64,000 nucleotides of DNA from Corynebacterium uberis (GTDB lineage: Bacteria; Actinomycetota; Actinomycetes; Mycobacteriales; Mycobacteriaceae): positions 992,001 to 1,056,000 of the forward strand of contig NZ_CP085051.1 of assembly GCF_020616335.1 (NCBI RefSeq), written 5' to 3'. The translations under genes were made by a program, and so were the position numbers. Under the pieces are notes generated by a model. The model saw nothing but the letters and a program-made list of their open reading frames with translations, did not search any database and was not told the DNA's origin. This document shows positions 28,276-40,242 of the stretch, one piece after another. How positions within the stretch are numbered: the first letter of the stretch is position 1; the number at the start of each line of letters is the position of its first letter.

Positions 28276-29096
28276 GCGACATGCACGCAGCAAGCCGTGA
28301 AGCACTCGCAGCGTTGAGCGATCAGCTGGACTCCCAGATCACCACCGTCGCCCAGGCCGCCACCGTGGGCACGCAGCTTTTCGACGCCGTCGAGGTACTC
28401 GACGGTGATCGTCAGCTGCGCGTCGCCATCGCCGATCAAGCAGCGCCAGCTTCTGCTCGCGCTGGGTTGGTACGCGACGTCTTTGCCTCCGCAGTGGCCC
28501 CAGAGACGCAGCAGGTCCTGGAGGCCGCGGTGACCCAGCAGTGGTCCACCCCTCGCGAATTGCGCGACGGATTGGTTGACCTGGGCCGTCAGGCTCTGCT
28601 GGTGGGCGCCCGCTTGGACGGCAAGCTGGAGACCGTGGAAAGCGAGCTCTTCGAGCTCGCCCGCGTGCTGGACCGCGAGCCGGAGCTGACCGCGTTGCTT
28701 TCGGATAAGGCCACCGACCCCGAGCGGAAGCGCTCCCTGGCGGCCTCCGTGCTGTATGGCAAGGTCACCATGTTCACGGAGACGCTGGTGCTGCAGGCCA
28801 TTGGCCGGCCCGAGTTCAACCCCATCGACGATGTGGATGCGCTCTCCGAGCGCGCAGCCGCAGTGCGGGGACACACCGTCGCGCGGGTGACGTCGGCAAG
28901 CGCCCTGTCTGCGCAGCAGACCGAAGCACTGGCACAGAAGCTCGGCCAGGTCTATGGCACCGAGATCTCCGTGCACACGGTCATCGACGAGTCGCTGCTG
29001 GGCGGGTTGAGCGTGCGGGTGGGTGATGAGCTTATCGACGGCTCCATCGCCGCCAAGATCGCACGCCTGCGCGCCGACATGGCGCGGGTGTCTTAA
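28272..29096 (+). CDS. atpH: ATP synthase subunit delta
   Basis: A 274-residue OSCP/delta subunit joining the b-stalk to the top of F1. It is longer than the E. coli subunit (about 177), as in other corynebacteria. The family's C-terminal pattern [21 protein letters not shown] is present. GTG at 28272 overlaps the atpF stop; ATG at 28281 would be three codons shorter. Confidence 0.94.
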   Translation: MSDMHAASREALAALSDQLDSQITTVAQAATVGTQLFDAVEVLDGDRQLRVAIADQAAPASARAGLVRDVFASAVAPETQQVLEAAVTQQWSTPRELRDGLVDLGRQALLVGARLDGKLETVESELFELARVLDREPELTALLSDKATDPERKRSLAASVLYGKVTMFTETLVLQAIGRPEFNPIDDVDALSERAAAVRGHTVARVTSASALSAQQTEALAQKLGQVYGTEISVHTVIDESLLGGLSVRVGDELIDGSIAAKIARLRADMARVS

Positions 29097-29162
29097 TTCC
29101 TCAAGACCAGGCGAGAAGTACACGAAGACAAATTGGACGAAACAACCGAGAGCAGGAAGAAC

Positions 29163-30806
29163 ATGGCGGAGCTGACGATCTCCTCCGATGAGATCCGTAG
29201 CGCGATAGCGAACTACACCTCGAGCTTCTCCGCGGAGGCCTCCCGTGAGGAGGTCGGCGTGGTCATCTCCACCGCTGACGGCATTGCCCAGGTTTCGGGC
29301 CTGCCGTCCGTGATGGCCAATGAGCTGCTGGAGTTCCCCGGCGGCGTCATCGGCGTCGCGCAGAACCTCGAGGCCGACCGCATCGGCGTCGTGGTGCTGG
29401 GCAACTACGAGTCCCTCAAGGAGGGCGACGAGGTCAAGCGGACAGGCGAAGTCCTGTCCATCCCGGTCGGAGACAAGTTCCTCGGCCGCGTGATTAACCC
29501 CCTGGGCGAGCCGATCGACGGCCTGGGCCCCATCGAGGCCGAGGAAGAGCGCGTGCTCGAGCTGCAGGCACCATCCGTGCTGCAGCGCAAGCCCGTCGAT
29601 GAGCCCATGCAGACCGGCATCAAGGCCATCGACGCGATGACCCCCATCGGTCGCGGCCAGCGTCAGCTGATCATCGGCGACCGCAAGACCGGCAAGACCG
29701 CGGTGTGCATTGACACCATCTTGAACCAGAAGGCCAACTGGGAATCCGGCGACAAGAACAAGCAGGTGCGCTGCATCTACGTCGCCATTGGCCAAAAGGG
29801 TTCCACCATCGCCTCGGTGCGCCGCACCCTGGAGGAGCGCGGTGCCCTGGAGTACACCACGATCGTGGCGGCCCCGGCCTCTGACTCCGCTGGCTTTAAG
29901 TGGCTGGCGCCCTTCTCCGGCGCGGCCCTGGGCCAGCACTGGATGTACCAGGGCAACCACGTCCTGGTCATCTACGATGATCTGACCAAGCAGGCGGAGG
30001 CGTACCGCGCCATTTCGCTGCTGCTGCGTCGCCCGCCGGGACGCGAGGCTTACCCCGGCGACGTGTTCTACCTGCACTCCCGTCTGCTGGAGCGCGCGGC
30101 CAAGCTCTCCGATGACATGGGCTCCGGTTCGATGACCGCACTGCCGATCATTGAGACCAAGGCCAATGACGTCTCCGCGTTCATTCCCACCAACGTCATC
30201 TCCATTACGGATGGCCAGGTCTTCCTTGAGTCTGACCTGTTCAACCAGGGCATTCGCCCGGCCATCAACGTCGGTGTGTCCGTCTCCCGCGTCGGTGGCG
30301 CCGCCCAGACCAAGGGCATGAAGAAGGTCGCAGGCTCCCTGCGTCTGGACCTGGCCGCCTACCGCGACCTGGAGGCTTTTGCCACCTTCGCGTCTGACCT
30401 GGACGCCGCGTCCAAGGCTCAGCTCGAGCGTGGCCAGCGCCTCGTCGAGCTGCTCAAGCAGCCGGAGAGCTCCCCGCAGCCCGTGGAATACCAGATGATC
30501 TCCATCTGGCTGGCTGGCGAAGGCGTCTTCGATGACGTTCCCGTCGAAGACGTTCGCCGCTACGAGGCCGAGCTGCAGGAGCACCTGCGCGCCACCCAGC
30601 CGCAGGTCTACGAGCAGATTGACGGCGGCGCCGCCCTGTCTGACGAGTCCAAGCAGACCCTGCTGAAGGCCAACGAGGAGTTCCGCTCCTCCTTCCAGAC
30701 CACCGATGGCACCCCCGTGATCAACGAGCCCGAGGTGGACGCGCTGGATGCGGCGCAGGTGAGCAAGAACCAGCTCAACGTCAACCGCAAGAAGTCGGAC
30801 GCGTAA
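29163..30806 (+). CDS. atpA: ATP synthase subunit alpha
   Basis: A 547-residue F1 subunit with the noncatalytic nucleotide site. Walker A is [10 protein letters not shown] at about 172-181. The C-terminal signature [14 protein letters not shown] is present. The start at 29163 ([10 protein letters not shown]) has GCAGGAAG upstream; a longer reading from 29133 has no support. Confidence 0.97.
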   Translation: MAELTISSDEIRSAIANYTSSFSAEASREEVGVVISTADGIAQVSGLPSVMANELLEFPGGVIGVAQNLEADRIGVVVLGNYESLKEGDEVKRTGEVLSIPVGDKFLGRVINPLGEPIDGLGPIEAEEERVLELQAPSVLQRKPVDEPMQTGIKAIDAMTPIGRGQRQLIIGDRKTGKTAVCIDTILNQKANWESGDKNKQVRCIYVAIGQKGSTIASVRRTLEERGALEYTTIVAAPASDSAGFKWLAPFSGAALGQHWMYQGNHVLVIYDDLTKQAEAYRAISLLLRRPPGREAYPGDVFYLHSRLLERAAKLSDDMGSGSMTALPIIETKANDVSAFIPTNVISITDGQVFLESDLFNQGIRPAINVGVSVSRVGGAAQTKGMKKVAGSLRLDLAAYRDLEAFATFASDLDAASKAQLERGQRLVELLKQPESSPQPVEYQMISIWLAGEGVFDDVPVEDVRRYEAELQEHLRATQPQVYEQIDGGAALSDESKQTLLKANEEFRSSFQTTDGTPVINEPEVDALDAAQVSKNQLNVNRKKSDA

Positions 30807-30863
30807 AGGGCATGGTGCACGCAACCATGACCGCTAGCAAGCAAGAAGGGAGGAGGGTGTTCC

Positions 30864-33292
<2,429 letters not shown>

Positions 33293-33309
33293 GGGAGGTT
33301 CGAGTACGT

Positions 33310-33681
33310 ATGGCTTCCATCACCGTGGAACTGGTCTCCGTGGAGCGCATGTTGTGGTCCGGAGAGGCCACCATCGTCTCCGCGCAGACCACTGAGGGCG
33401 AGATCGGTATCCAGCCGAAGCATGAGCCCATGCTCGGCCAACTCGTTGACAATGGGACGGTGGCTATCCGGCCCATCGACGGCGGGTTGAAGGTCGCGGC
33501 GGTCCAGGGCGGATTCATTTCCGTCAACCCTGACCGGGTGACCATCCTTGCCGACCACGCGGTGTGGGCCGACGAGGTTGACTCCCGCGCCGCGGAGGAG
33601 GGCCTGAACTCCGCCCACGAACTTGAGCGCTCCCGCGCGCAGGCCGCGCTCAAGGCACAGCGTCGACTGGCTGAGGGATAA
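33310..33681 (+). CDS. atpC: ATP synthase subunit epsilon
   Basis: A 123-residue subunit with an N-terminal beta-sandwich (for example [13 protein letters not shown]) and a C-terminal helical hairpin. It regulates coupling of F1 to the rotor. GGGGAGG precedes the ATG at 33310. The operon ends here at a strong terminator. Confidence 0.96.
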   Translation: MASITVELVSVERMLWSGEATIVSAQTTEGEIGIQPKHEPMLGQLVDNGTVAIRPIDGGLKVAAVQGGFISVNPDRVTILADHAVWADEVDSRAAEEGLNSAHELERSRAQAALKAQRRLAEG

Positions 33682-33695
33682 TCTCATCTGCCGGA

Positions 33696-33730
33696 CCCCC
33701 GTTTCCACTGTGTTGGAAACGGGGGCTTTG
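33696..33730 (+). terminator. Rho-independent terminator of atp operon
   Basis: Perfect 12-base stem (33696-33707 with 33714-33725), 6-base loop, then CTTTGT. It lies 14 bases after the atpC stop. Confidence 0.85.
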
Positions 33731-33812
33731 TGCATCCTGGGGAATTGGAGGCCGGCCGAATACTTCCCGATTAATTGGGTGCAAGCAGGGCAAATGAGTA
33801 TTATTGCGGTAT

Positions 33813-33818
33813 TACAAT
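33813..33818 (+). promoter_or_regulatory. -10 candidate for the DUF2550 gene
   Basis: TACAAT lies 64 bases before the chosen start in an AT-richer patch directly after the atp terminator. No good -35 is visible. Confidence 0.4.
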
Positions 33819-33881
33819 GCTCCCCCTTGGCGGCAGGGTATGACCGATTGGAGAACAGGATCGAAGATGGGAGTTCGTGGC

Positions 33882-34352
33882 ATGCAGTGGACCCTGTGGA
33901 TTCCCGCTGCTCTTGGCGCTGTCGTGCTCGCGCTGGCGGCCTGGAGATTCTTTGCAGTACGGTCTCAGGGCAGTACCATCGCGCTGCGTCGACTACCTGC
34001 AACAGGCATCCATGGCTGGCGCCACGGTGTGATCCGCTACGAGGGTGATTCGGTGAAGTTCTTTAAGCTTCGCTCGTTGTCCCCGGTAGCGGATCTTGTT
34101 TTTAACCGCAGCTACATCCACATCGAGTCCAGCCGGGAGATGACTCCGCAGGAGGCGTCGTTTATGATGCCCGGCTCGCGGGTGATCACCGTGAGCAACG
34201 GCTCGCGGTGGCAACTCGCCGTGGATGTGCGCACCGCGATGGCGTTGCGTGCGTGGGTGGAGGCGGCGCCGGACGTCCGGCAGGAGCGCCTCGATGCCCG
34301 CCTGATGCGCCGACAGCTGAAGCGCGACCCCGATGTCCGCGGGCGTCGATAA
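33882..34352 (+). CDS. DUF2550 family membrane-anchored protein
   Basis: A 156-residue protein with one N-terminal membrane helix (about residues 5-22) followed by a soluble beta-rich domain with [31 protein letters not shown] and a basic tail. This matches DUF2550, found after atpC in mycobacteria and corynebacteria; function unknown. I chose ATG 33882 (GGAG 8 bases upstream); ATG 33867 is five codons longer and has AGGA before it. Confidence 0.85.
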   Translation: MQWTLWIPAALGAVVLALAAWRFFAVRSQGSTIALRRLPATGIHGWRHGVIRYEGDSVKFFKLRSLSPVADLVFNRSYIHIESSREMTPQEASFMMPGSRVITVSNGSRWQLAVDVRTAMALRAWVEAAPDVRQERLDARLMRRQLKRDPDVRGRR

Positions 34353-34372
34353 GCGGAAGTAGTCTAGTCGGC

Positions 34373-35065
34373 ATGCGCCTTGTCATCGCCACGTGCAGAG
34401 TCGATTATGTGGGCCGGTTAGATGCCCATCTCCCCAGCGCACAGCGCCTGCTGATGGTCAAGGCCGACGGTTCGGTATCGGTGCATGCTGACGATCGCGC
34501 CTACAAGCCGCTCAATTGGATGACCCCGCCCTGCACGTTGCAGGAAAGCCCGATCCTCGACGAGGATGATCAGGACACCGGTGAGGTGCTGTGGGTGGTG
34601 GAAAACTCCAAGGGCGAGCAGCTGCGGATCACCATCTCTGAGATCGTGGCCGACTCCACCTACGAGCTGGGCCCGGATCCGGGCCTGATCAAGGACGGCG
34701 TGGAGGCCCACTTGCAGGAGCTTCTGGCAGAGCACATCACCACGCTGGGGGAGGGCTACAGCCTGGTTCGCCGGGAATACCCGACGGCCATTGGTCCGGT
34801 GGACATCGTGTGCCGGGACGCCGACGGTGCGACGGTGGCCGTGGAGATTAAGCGCCGCGGCGGCATCGACGGCGTGGAGCAGCTGACGCGCTACCTGGAG
34901 TTGCTCAACCGCGATAGCCTGCTGGCCCCGGTGCAGGGAGTTTTTGCGGCCCAGGAGATCAAGCCGCAGGCGCGCACCCTGGCGCAGGATCGCGGGATTC
35001 GCTGCGTGACACTGGACTACCAGGCGCTACGCGGCATCGAAAGCCCTGAGCTGCGGTTGTTCTGA
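34373..35065 (+). CDS. nucS: Mismatch-specific endonuclease NucS (EndoMS)
   Basis: A 230-residue RecB-like nuclease that cleaves mismatched DNA in actinobacteria, which lack MutS/MutL. The C-terminal nuclease core has [33 protein letters not shown], and the protein ends in LRLF, the type of motif that binds the sliding clamp. The start at 34373 follows TAGTCT by 7 bases, a leaderless layout; a longer reading overlaps the upstream gene and is rejected. Confidence 0.97.
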   Translation: MRLVIATCRVDYVGRLDAHLPSAQRLLMVKADGSVSVHADDRAYKPLNWMTPPCTLQESPILDEDDQDTGEVLWVVENSKGEQLRITISEIVADSTYELGPDPGLIKDGVEAHLQELLAEHITTLGEGYSLVRREYPTAIGPVDIVCRDADGATVAVEIKRRGGIDGVEQLTRYLELLNRDSLLAPVQGVFAAQEIKPQARTLAQDRGIRCVTLDYQALRGIESPELRLF

Positions 35066-35352
35066 TGCCGCGGCGCAATAAACGGTCCCGCCGCGAGGCG
35101 CCCCCGCGGCTTCCCTCCCACGGTGCCTCGCTGCTGGGTGCGCGTGAGGTGCCGGGGCCGGCCTGGGCGCACGGGGAGATCTTTGTCGTGCGCCAGATTC
35201 CGGGCCCTTCCGCGGTGAAGAGGTACCTGTGTCCGGGGTGCAATCAGACGATTGAGCCTGGGGCGGCGCACGTGGTGGCGTGGCCGAAGGAAATCTGGGG
35301 CGGCGCGGAGGAGCGCCGCCATTGGCACCACGGGTGTTGGGCACGCCGGTAG
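35065..35352 (+). CDS. Small zinc-ribbon-like protein beside nucS
   Basis: A 95-residue basic protein. CPGCNQ (about residues 56-61) and HHGC (about 88-91) could ligate a metal. The family is widespread in actinobacteria directly after nucS and is sometimes labelled ATP/GTP-binding without evidence; I see no P-loop. The ATG overlaps the nucS stop by one base, so the two are translationally coupled. Confidence 0.8.
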   Translation: MPRRNKRSRREAPPRLPSHGASLLGAREVPGPAWAHGEIFVVRQIPGPSAVKRYLCPGCNQTIEPGAAHVVAWPKEIWGGAEERRHWHHGCWARR

Positions 35353-35362
35353 GGTGGGGCCC

Positions 35363-35707
35363 ATGATTGTTGCGTTTAGTGTGGCACCAACGCAGACCCC
35401 GGGACATGACGCAGAGATGTCTGCGGCGGTGGCGCGGGCGGTGCGTGTGGTCCGCGAGTCCGGATTGCCCAATGAGACCAATGCCATGTTCACCCTGGTG
35501 GAGGGGCAGTGGGATGAGGTCATGGATGTGGTGCACCGGGCCACGCTGGCGGTGGCGGAGGTCAGCCCGAGGGTGTCGCTGGTGCTCAAGGCGGATATCC
35601 GCGCGGGGCACACCGGCCAGTTGACCCAGAAGGTGGAGTCCTTGGAGGCCCAGTTGGCGGCGCAGTCGCCGGCTGCTGGTCCCGTCGATGGTGAGGAGAA
35701 GGCATAG
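35363..35707 (+). CDS. MTH1187-family thiamine-binding-like protein
   Basis: A 114-residue protein with the ferredoxin-like MTH1187/YkoF fold: MIVAFSVAPTQ, ETNAMFTLVEGQWDEVMDVV and RVSLVLKADIR. Family members bind thiamine or related compounds, but the role is unsettled. The ATG follows TAGGGT by 7 bases, suggesting a leaderless mRNA. Its stop overlaps the next start by one base. Confidence 0.85.
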   Translation: MIVAFSVAPTQTPGHDAEMSAAVARAVRVVRESGLPNETNAMFTLVEGQWDEVMDVVHRATLAVAEVSPRVSLVLKADIRAGHTGQLTQKVESLEAQLAAQSPAAGPVDGEEKA

Positions 35708-36555
35708 TGACTACCCCTGATCGTTTTGTCGCCGGAGCGGTGGACTTGGGTGCGCTGGCCGCGTCCCGTTCGGAGCGCAGCTCTGATGGCGTGGTGGAGG
35801 TCAGCGCGCAGACGGTCCAGGAGGAGGTGATTGCGCAGTCGCAGCGCACCCCGGTGGTGGTGCTCATCGGCTCGGAGCGCAGTCCGGAATGTGCCACGAT
35901 GCGTGGGGATTTGGCGCGGATCGCGGCCCAGTCTCAGCAGGCCCAACCCCAGGGCGGATTTGTGCTGCGCTACGTGGACGCGGATTCCTCCCCGGAGTTG
36001 GCGCAGGCTTTCGGCGTGGCGGTTGTGCCCACGGTGGTGGTTATTGCCGGCGGGCAGCCGGTGACGAGCTTTGAGGGCCCGCAGCCGGCGGAGGCCCTGG
36101 AGCAGTGGGCGCAGGCGTTGCTCGCGCAGCTCGGCGGTGCCCAGCCCGGTCAGCCCGGTCAGGAGCCGCGCGAGCCGCGGGATCCGCGTTTCGACGCCGC
36201 GGAGGAGGCCTTGGAGGCCGGCGATGCGGCGACGGCTATTGACTACTATGACCAGCTGCTTGCGGAAGATCCACACAACAGTGCGGCCGCCCAGGCGCGG
36301 GGCAGCGCCCGGCTTATCCAGCGGCTGGGCACCCCGGCGGAGTCGGGCGATGAGCTAGCAGAGCAGCTGGCCGCCGCGGATGCTGAGGTGGTGTCCGGCA
36401 AGGTGGAACAGGCCTTTGCCCGTTTGGTGGGCCTGTTGGCGGGCCCGCACCGGGATGCGGCGCGGGAGCGTTTGCTCGAGTTATTTGGTCTTTTTGCCCC
36501 GGATGATCCGCGGGTGAGCGCGGCGCGGTCGGCAATGGCAAACGCGTTGTTCTAA
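35707..36555 (+). CDS. CnoX/YbbN-like thioredoxin-TPR protein lacking CXXC
   Basis: A 282-residue protein: a thioredoxin fold at about residues 30-140 (VVVLIGSERSPECATM, YVDADSSPELAQAFGVAVVPTV), a linker rich in Gln-Pro-Gly, and a C-terminal TPR region ending in a CnoX-type tail. The usual active site WCGPC is replaced by RSPEC with one cysteine, so redox catalysis is unlikely; a chaperone-like holdase role as in CnoX is plausible. GTG at 35707 overlaps the upstream stop. Confidence 0.85.
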   Translation: MTTPDRFVAGAVDLGALAASRSERSSDGVVEVSAQTVQEEVIAQSQRTPVVVLIGSERSPECATMRGDLARIAAQSQQAQPQGGFVLRYVDADSSPELAQAFGVAVVPTVVVIAGGQPVTSFEGPQPAEALEQWAQALLAQLGGAQPGQPGQEPREPRDPRFDAAEEALEAGDAATAIDYYDQLLAEDPHNSAAAQARGSARLIQRLGTPAESGDELAEQLAAADAEVVSGKVEQAFARLVGLLAGPHRDAARERLLELFGLFAPDDPRVSAARSAMANALF

Positions 36556-36589
36556 ACGCGGTGTATGTGGTGCACTAGGGTGGGAAGGT

Positions 36590-37414
36590 GTGAGCGACGT
36601 GAATGAGGATCTGCTGATCGATTTCTCCCAGGTGAGTGTGGTTCGAGGTGGAACCACGCTGGTGGGGCCTGTGGATTGGCAGGTGGAGCTGGATGAGCGT
36701 TGGGTGGTCCTTGGCCCGAACGGGGCGGGTAAGACGACGCTGATTCGGGTCGCCGGCGCGCAGGAGCATCCCACCTCGGGGGTGGCGCGGGTGATTGGTC
36801 AGCGCTTGGGGCGTACGGATGTGCGTGACTTGCAGGCGAGCATTGGCATGTCGTCGTCGGCGCTGGCGCAGCGGATTCCGGATACGGAGCGGGTGGGGGA
36901 TCTGGTGATTTCTGCGGGCTATGCCATTTTGGGTCGCTGGCGGGAACACTATGATGACACCGATTTTGAGCGTGCGACGGACATTTTGGATCAGGTCGCT
37001 GGGCTGCACTTGGTGGACCGGACGTGGGGGACGTTGTCGGAGGGGGAGCGCAAGCGCATTTTGTTGGCTCGCGCGTTGATGATTGATCCGGAGCTGTTGA
37101 TCCTGGATGAGCCGACCGCCGGGATGGATTTGGGCGGCCGGGAGGACCTGGTGTCCTATTTGGGCCAGCTGGCGGAGGATCCTGACGCCCCGGCGATCGT
37201 GATGATCACCCACCATGTGGAGGAGATTCCGCCGGGATTCACGCACGCGTTGCTGCTCGATGAGGGCCGCGTGGTGGCCCAGGGGCTCATCGAGGATGTG
37301 ATGACCAGCGAGAATCTGACCCGCACGTTCCATCAGCCCATTGCGTTGAACCGCATTGATGGGCGGTTCTTTGCTCGTCGTTCGCGGCGGGGTGGAAGCC
37401 ACCGCAGCGGGTAA
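36590..37414 (+). CDS. Solo ABC ATPase
   Basis: A 274-residue nucleotide-binding subunit. Walker A is LGPNGAGKTTLIRVAG near residue 43, signature TLSEGERKRILLARAL, Walker B ELLILDEPTAGMD and switch MITHHVEEI. It resembles the ModF-like soluble ATPases; no permease is adjacent, so a transport role is doubtful. GTG at 36590 lies 8 bases after TAGGGT, with GGAAGG between. The basic C-terminus FFARRSRRGG continues almost to the next gene. Confidence 0.87.
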   Translation: MSDVNEDLLIDFSQVSVVRGGTTLVGPVDWQVELDERWVVLGPNGAGKTTLIRVAGAQEHPTSGVARVIGQRLGRTDVRDLQASIGMSSSALAQRIPDTERVGDLVISAGYAILGRWREHYDDTDFERATDILDQVAGLHLVDRTWGTLSEGERKRILLARALMIDPELLILDEPTAGMDLGGREDLVSYLGQLAEDPDAPAIVMITHHVEEIPPGFTHALLLDEGRVVAQGLIEDVMTSENLTRTFHQPIALNRIDGRFFARRSRRGGSHRSG

Positions 37415-37421
37415 GTGGCTC

Positions 37422-38219
37422 ATGGATTCGGCCAAGCGGGCGTGCGGCCTGGGTGGCGCACGCCTGGCGGCGACGGTGCTGTTGGTTCGTGACGGCCCCG
37501 GCGGGGTGGAGGTGTGGGTCCAGGAGCGCGTGTCCACCATGGAGCACTACCCGGGGATGACGGTCTTTCCCGGGGGTGGGGTTGATGAGCGGGATTGGCC
37601 GCAGGATTTTGGTTCTTTGTGGTCGGGCCCGTCGATTGTTGCTACGGCGCGCGCGCTGGGTACCTCGCGCCACAAGGCGCATGCGTTGGTTTTTGCTGCG
37701 GTGCGGGAGCTCTTTGAGGAGACGGGCACGCTGCTGGCTATCGACGCCACTGGTGCCACCGTGGAGGATGCGTCCCCCTTCCACGGGGATCGCCTGGCTT
37801 TGGAGTCGCATCGACTAGCCTTGACGCAGGTGCTCCAGCGGGGGCAGCTGCGGGTGCGTTCGGATTTGTTGCGGCCGTGGGCGCGGTGGGTGGGCCCGTC
37901 GGAGCGCGGCACGTGGTTTGATACTTTTTCTTTTTTGGCGGTGCGTCCCCGGGGCCAGGAGCCGGATGGTCAAACGCCCGAGGCGCTGTCGGCGGGGTGG
38001 TTTCCGCCGGGGCTGATCCTCCAGGCGTGGCGGCATGGTCTGGTGCGGCTGGTGGTGTCTACGTGGCACCAATTGTTGTTGCTGGAGCGCTGCGCCACGG
38101 TGGATGAGGCGTTGGCCCGCGCGGCGGTGGCGGATATGACTCCGGTGATTCTGCCGGCCACGGGCGATGACCCGCGTTTTGATGATTATTACCGTAACCA
38201 CCCGACGGATCGGAGGTAG
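37422..38219 (+). CDS. Nudix hydrolase (NUDT19-like)
   Basis: A 265-residue hydrolase of nucleoside-diphosphate-linked substrates. The Nudix box is split: VFPGGGVDE begins it and VRELFEETGTL completes it, with a long insertion between, as in the NUDT19 family active on CoA derivatives. Substrate is not visible. ATG 37422 lies 7 bases after the ABC stop; longer readings overlap that gene. The stop is 4 bases before the next start. Confidence 0.85.
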   Translation: MDSAKRACGLGGARLAATVLLVRDGPGGVEVWVQERVSTMEHYPGMTVFPGGGVDERDWPQDFGSLWSGPSIVATARALGTSRHKAHALVFAAVRELFEETGTLLAIDATGATVEDASPFHGDRLALESHRLALTQVLQRGQLRVRSDLLRPWARWVGPSERGTWFDTFSFLAVRPRGQEPDGQTPEALSAGWFPPGLILQAWRHGLVRLVVSTWHQLLLLERCATVDEALARAAVADMTPVILPATGDDPRFDDYYRNHPTDRR

Positions 38220-38223
38220 TGCC

Positions 38224-39369
38224 GTGGCTTTTCGGCTGGATGAGGTGGAGTTTTTGGTCTCCCACCGCAGCCAGGTGGCGCAGGTGTGCGGGCAGCTGTC
38301 GGGTGCGCGCGCCGATGCGCTTGCCGACGCCGCCGTGCTGCGCTCCGCCTTCGGCCCGTACGCGCGCGCGGCCGCGGAGTGGAACTCGGCGACGGCCACC
38401 GGCAAGCTGCCGGCGGGTTGGCTCGCTGACCATGATGCGGCGCAGCAGGCCACGCCCGCCCCGGTGGCCCAGGTGCGGGCGCAGCGCCTGGCCCAGGCTT
38501 GCCCGGGCGCGGTGGTCCATGACGTGACCTGTTCGGTGGGCGCGGAGGCGCCGGCGGTGCAGGCCGCAGGGTTGGGCTACATCGGCTCCGATATTGATGC
38601 CTCGCGGGTGGCCATGGCCCGGCACAACGTCAGCGGTGGGTTGGTGTGCCGAGCGGATGCAACGACGGCGTCGAGTAGCGCACCGGTGATCATCGCGGAT
38701 CCGGCGCGCCGGCGTGGGGGACGCAGGCTGCGCGACCCTGAGGAGCTGGACCCGCCATTGTCGGCGGTGGTGGAGGCGTGGCGGGGGCGCCACCTGGCGA
38801 TCAAGTGTGCGCCGGGTATTGACTACGCCGACTGGGAGGGGCTGGTCAGCGTGGTTTCCGTCGACGGCGGGGTCAAGGAGGCGTGCTTGTATTCGCCGGG
38901 GCTGTCGGCAGGCTTGCGCCGCGAGGCGGTGGTCATCCGCGCCGGGCAGGTGGATCGGGTCACGGACGCGGACGGCTCGGAGGTGGCGGTCGCGCCGCCG
39001 GGCAGATTCATCATCGATCCGGATGGGGCGGTGGTGCGCGCCGGGCTGGTGCGCCATTTTGCGGCGCGCGAGGGGCTGTGGATGCTCGATGAGCGCATCG
39101 CGCACCTGAGCGGCGACCGCATCCCTGTGGGGTATCGCGGATTTCCATTCATCGAACAGGCGCCCGTGCGCAAGGCCCGGGAGGTGTTGCGCCGCCTCGA
39201 TGTGGGGCGGGTGGAGATTTTGGTGCGCGGCGTGGACGTGGATCCGGACGTGCTGCGCAGGCAGTGGCGGTTGCGCGGCAGCCAGCCGGCCACGGTGGTC
39301 ATCTCGCGCATCGGGCGCAGCGCGGTGGCGCTCGTCTGTGGCCCGGCTGTGGTCCGGCGGCCCGGCTGA
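38224..39369 (+). CDS. Class I SAM-dependent methyltransferase with THUMP-like domain
   Basis: A 381-residue protein. The SAM fold includes HDVTCSVGAEAPAVQAAG and YIGSDIDASRVAMARHN, then IIADPARRRGGRRL; the C-terminus (about 285-375) resembles the THUMP-like domain of this actinobacterial family. RNA or tRNA methylation is suspected, not shown. GTG at 38224 has CGGAGG 7 bases upstream. Confidence 0.85.
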   Translation: MAFRLDEVEFLVSHRSQVAQVCGQLSGARADALADAAVLRSAFGPYARAAAEWNSATATGKLPAGWLADHDAAQQATPAPVAQVRAQRLAQACPGAVVHDVTCSVGAEAPAVQAAGLGYIGSDIDASRVAMARHNVSGGLVCRADATTASSSAPVIIADPARRRGGRRLRDPEELDPPLSAVVEAWRGRHLAIKCAPGIDYADWEGLVSVVSVDGGVKEACLYSPGLSAGLRREAVVIRAGQVDRVTDADGSEVAVAPPGRFIIDPDGAVVRAGLVRHFAAREGLWMLDERIAHLSGDRIPVGYRGFPFIEQAPVRKAREVLRRLDVGRVEILVRGVDVDPDVLRRQWRLRGSQPATVVISRIGRSAVALVCGPAVVRRPG

Positions 39370-39381
39370 GGGGCTGATGGC

Positions 39382-39387
39382 TACACT
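39382..39387 (+). promoter_or_regulatory. -10 candidate for etfBA-nifS
   Basis: TACACT lies 43 bases before the etfB ATG and matches TANNNT; no clear -35. A leader of about 36 bases with AGAAGGGA would result. Confidence 0.45.
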
Positions 39388-39429
39388 GGCGGGGAGCAAA
39401 AAAATCCTAAGTGAGAAGGGAAGTAGTGC

Positions 39430-40218
39430 ATGCCCGCCATCGTGGTGCTGGTAAAGAACGTCCCGGATACGTGGTCGACCAAAACCCTGGAGGCTGACCA
39501 CACCGTGGACCGGGATTCCGTCGACTGCATTCTTGATGAGGTCAATGAGTACGCCGTCGAGGCGGCGTTGCGGCTGCGCGATGATAACCCGGATGCCGGA
39601 CTGAAGGTCATTGCGCTGACCGTGGGCCCGCAGCAGGCGGATAACGCGTTGCGCAAGGCGTTGGCCATGGGCGCCGATGACGCCATCCACGTCGTCGATG
39701 ACGCCCTGGCCGGCTCGGACGTGCTGGCTACGGCGTGGACCGTGACGTGCGCGCTGGCGACGATCCCGGATGTCAGCCTGGTGGTGGCGGGCGATGCCTC
39801 CTCGGACGGGGCGGTGGGCGCGCTGCCCGGAATCCTCGGAGAGTACCGCCAGCAGCCGGCCTTGACTGCCGTGCATGATGTGGCGCTGGATGGCACTGAG
39901 ATCACGGCGACCCGCGAGGACGCCCACGGCACCTACCGCCTGCGCGCGGCGCTTCCGGCGATTGTGTCGGTAACGGATAAGTCCGCTAAGCCGCGCTTTG
40001 CCAACTTTAAGGGCATCATGGCCGCGAAGAAGCATGAGATCAGCACGCTGAGCTTGGCGGCGATCGGGGTGACGGCGGAGCAGGTGGGCCTGGAGCATGC
40101 CGCCTCCGTGGTCACGGGCGCGACGCCGCGCCCGGCGCGCGCCGCGGGCACCACGATTTCCGGTGGGGATGCCGCACAGCGCGTCGCGGAGTTTTTGTCC
40201 GACGAGAAGCTGATCTAG
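39430..40218 (+). CDS. etfB: Electron transfer flavoprotein subunit beta
   Basis: A 262-residue ETF beta/FixA subunit that binds AMP and passes electrons from acyl-CoA and related dehydrogenases to the quinone pool via EtfA. Typical segments are MPAIVVLVKNVPDTW, LDEVNEYAVEAALRL, and VVAGDASSDGAVGALPGILG. It precedes etfA by 24 bases. Confidence 0.96.
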   Translation: MPAIVVLVKNVPDTWSTKTLEADHTVDRDSVDCILDEVNEYAVEAALRLRDDNPDAGLKVIALTVGPQQADNALRKALAMGADDAIHVVDDALAGSDVLATAWTVTCALATIPDVSLVVAGDASSDGAVGALPGILGEYRQQPALTAVHDVALDGTEITATREDAHGTYRLRAALPAIVSVTDKSAKPRFANFKGIMAAKKHEISTLSLAAIGVTAEQVGLEHAASVVTGATPRPARAAGTTISGGDAAQRVAEFLSDEKLI

Positions 40219-40242
40219 CCAAAGCGAGGGAGAACAATACCT

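Noticed and set aside
28131..30824. Long open frame of 897 codons antisense to atpF-atpH-atpA
   Set aside because: It opposes three genes with clear family motifs and lacks any of its own; long antisense frames are usual in high-GC DNA.
34208..34372. Longer N-terminus of NucS
   Set aside because: It overlaps the upstream gene and adds Pro/Arg-rich residues not seen in NucS; a -10 box fits the shorter start.
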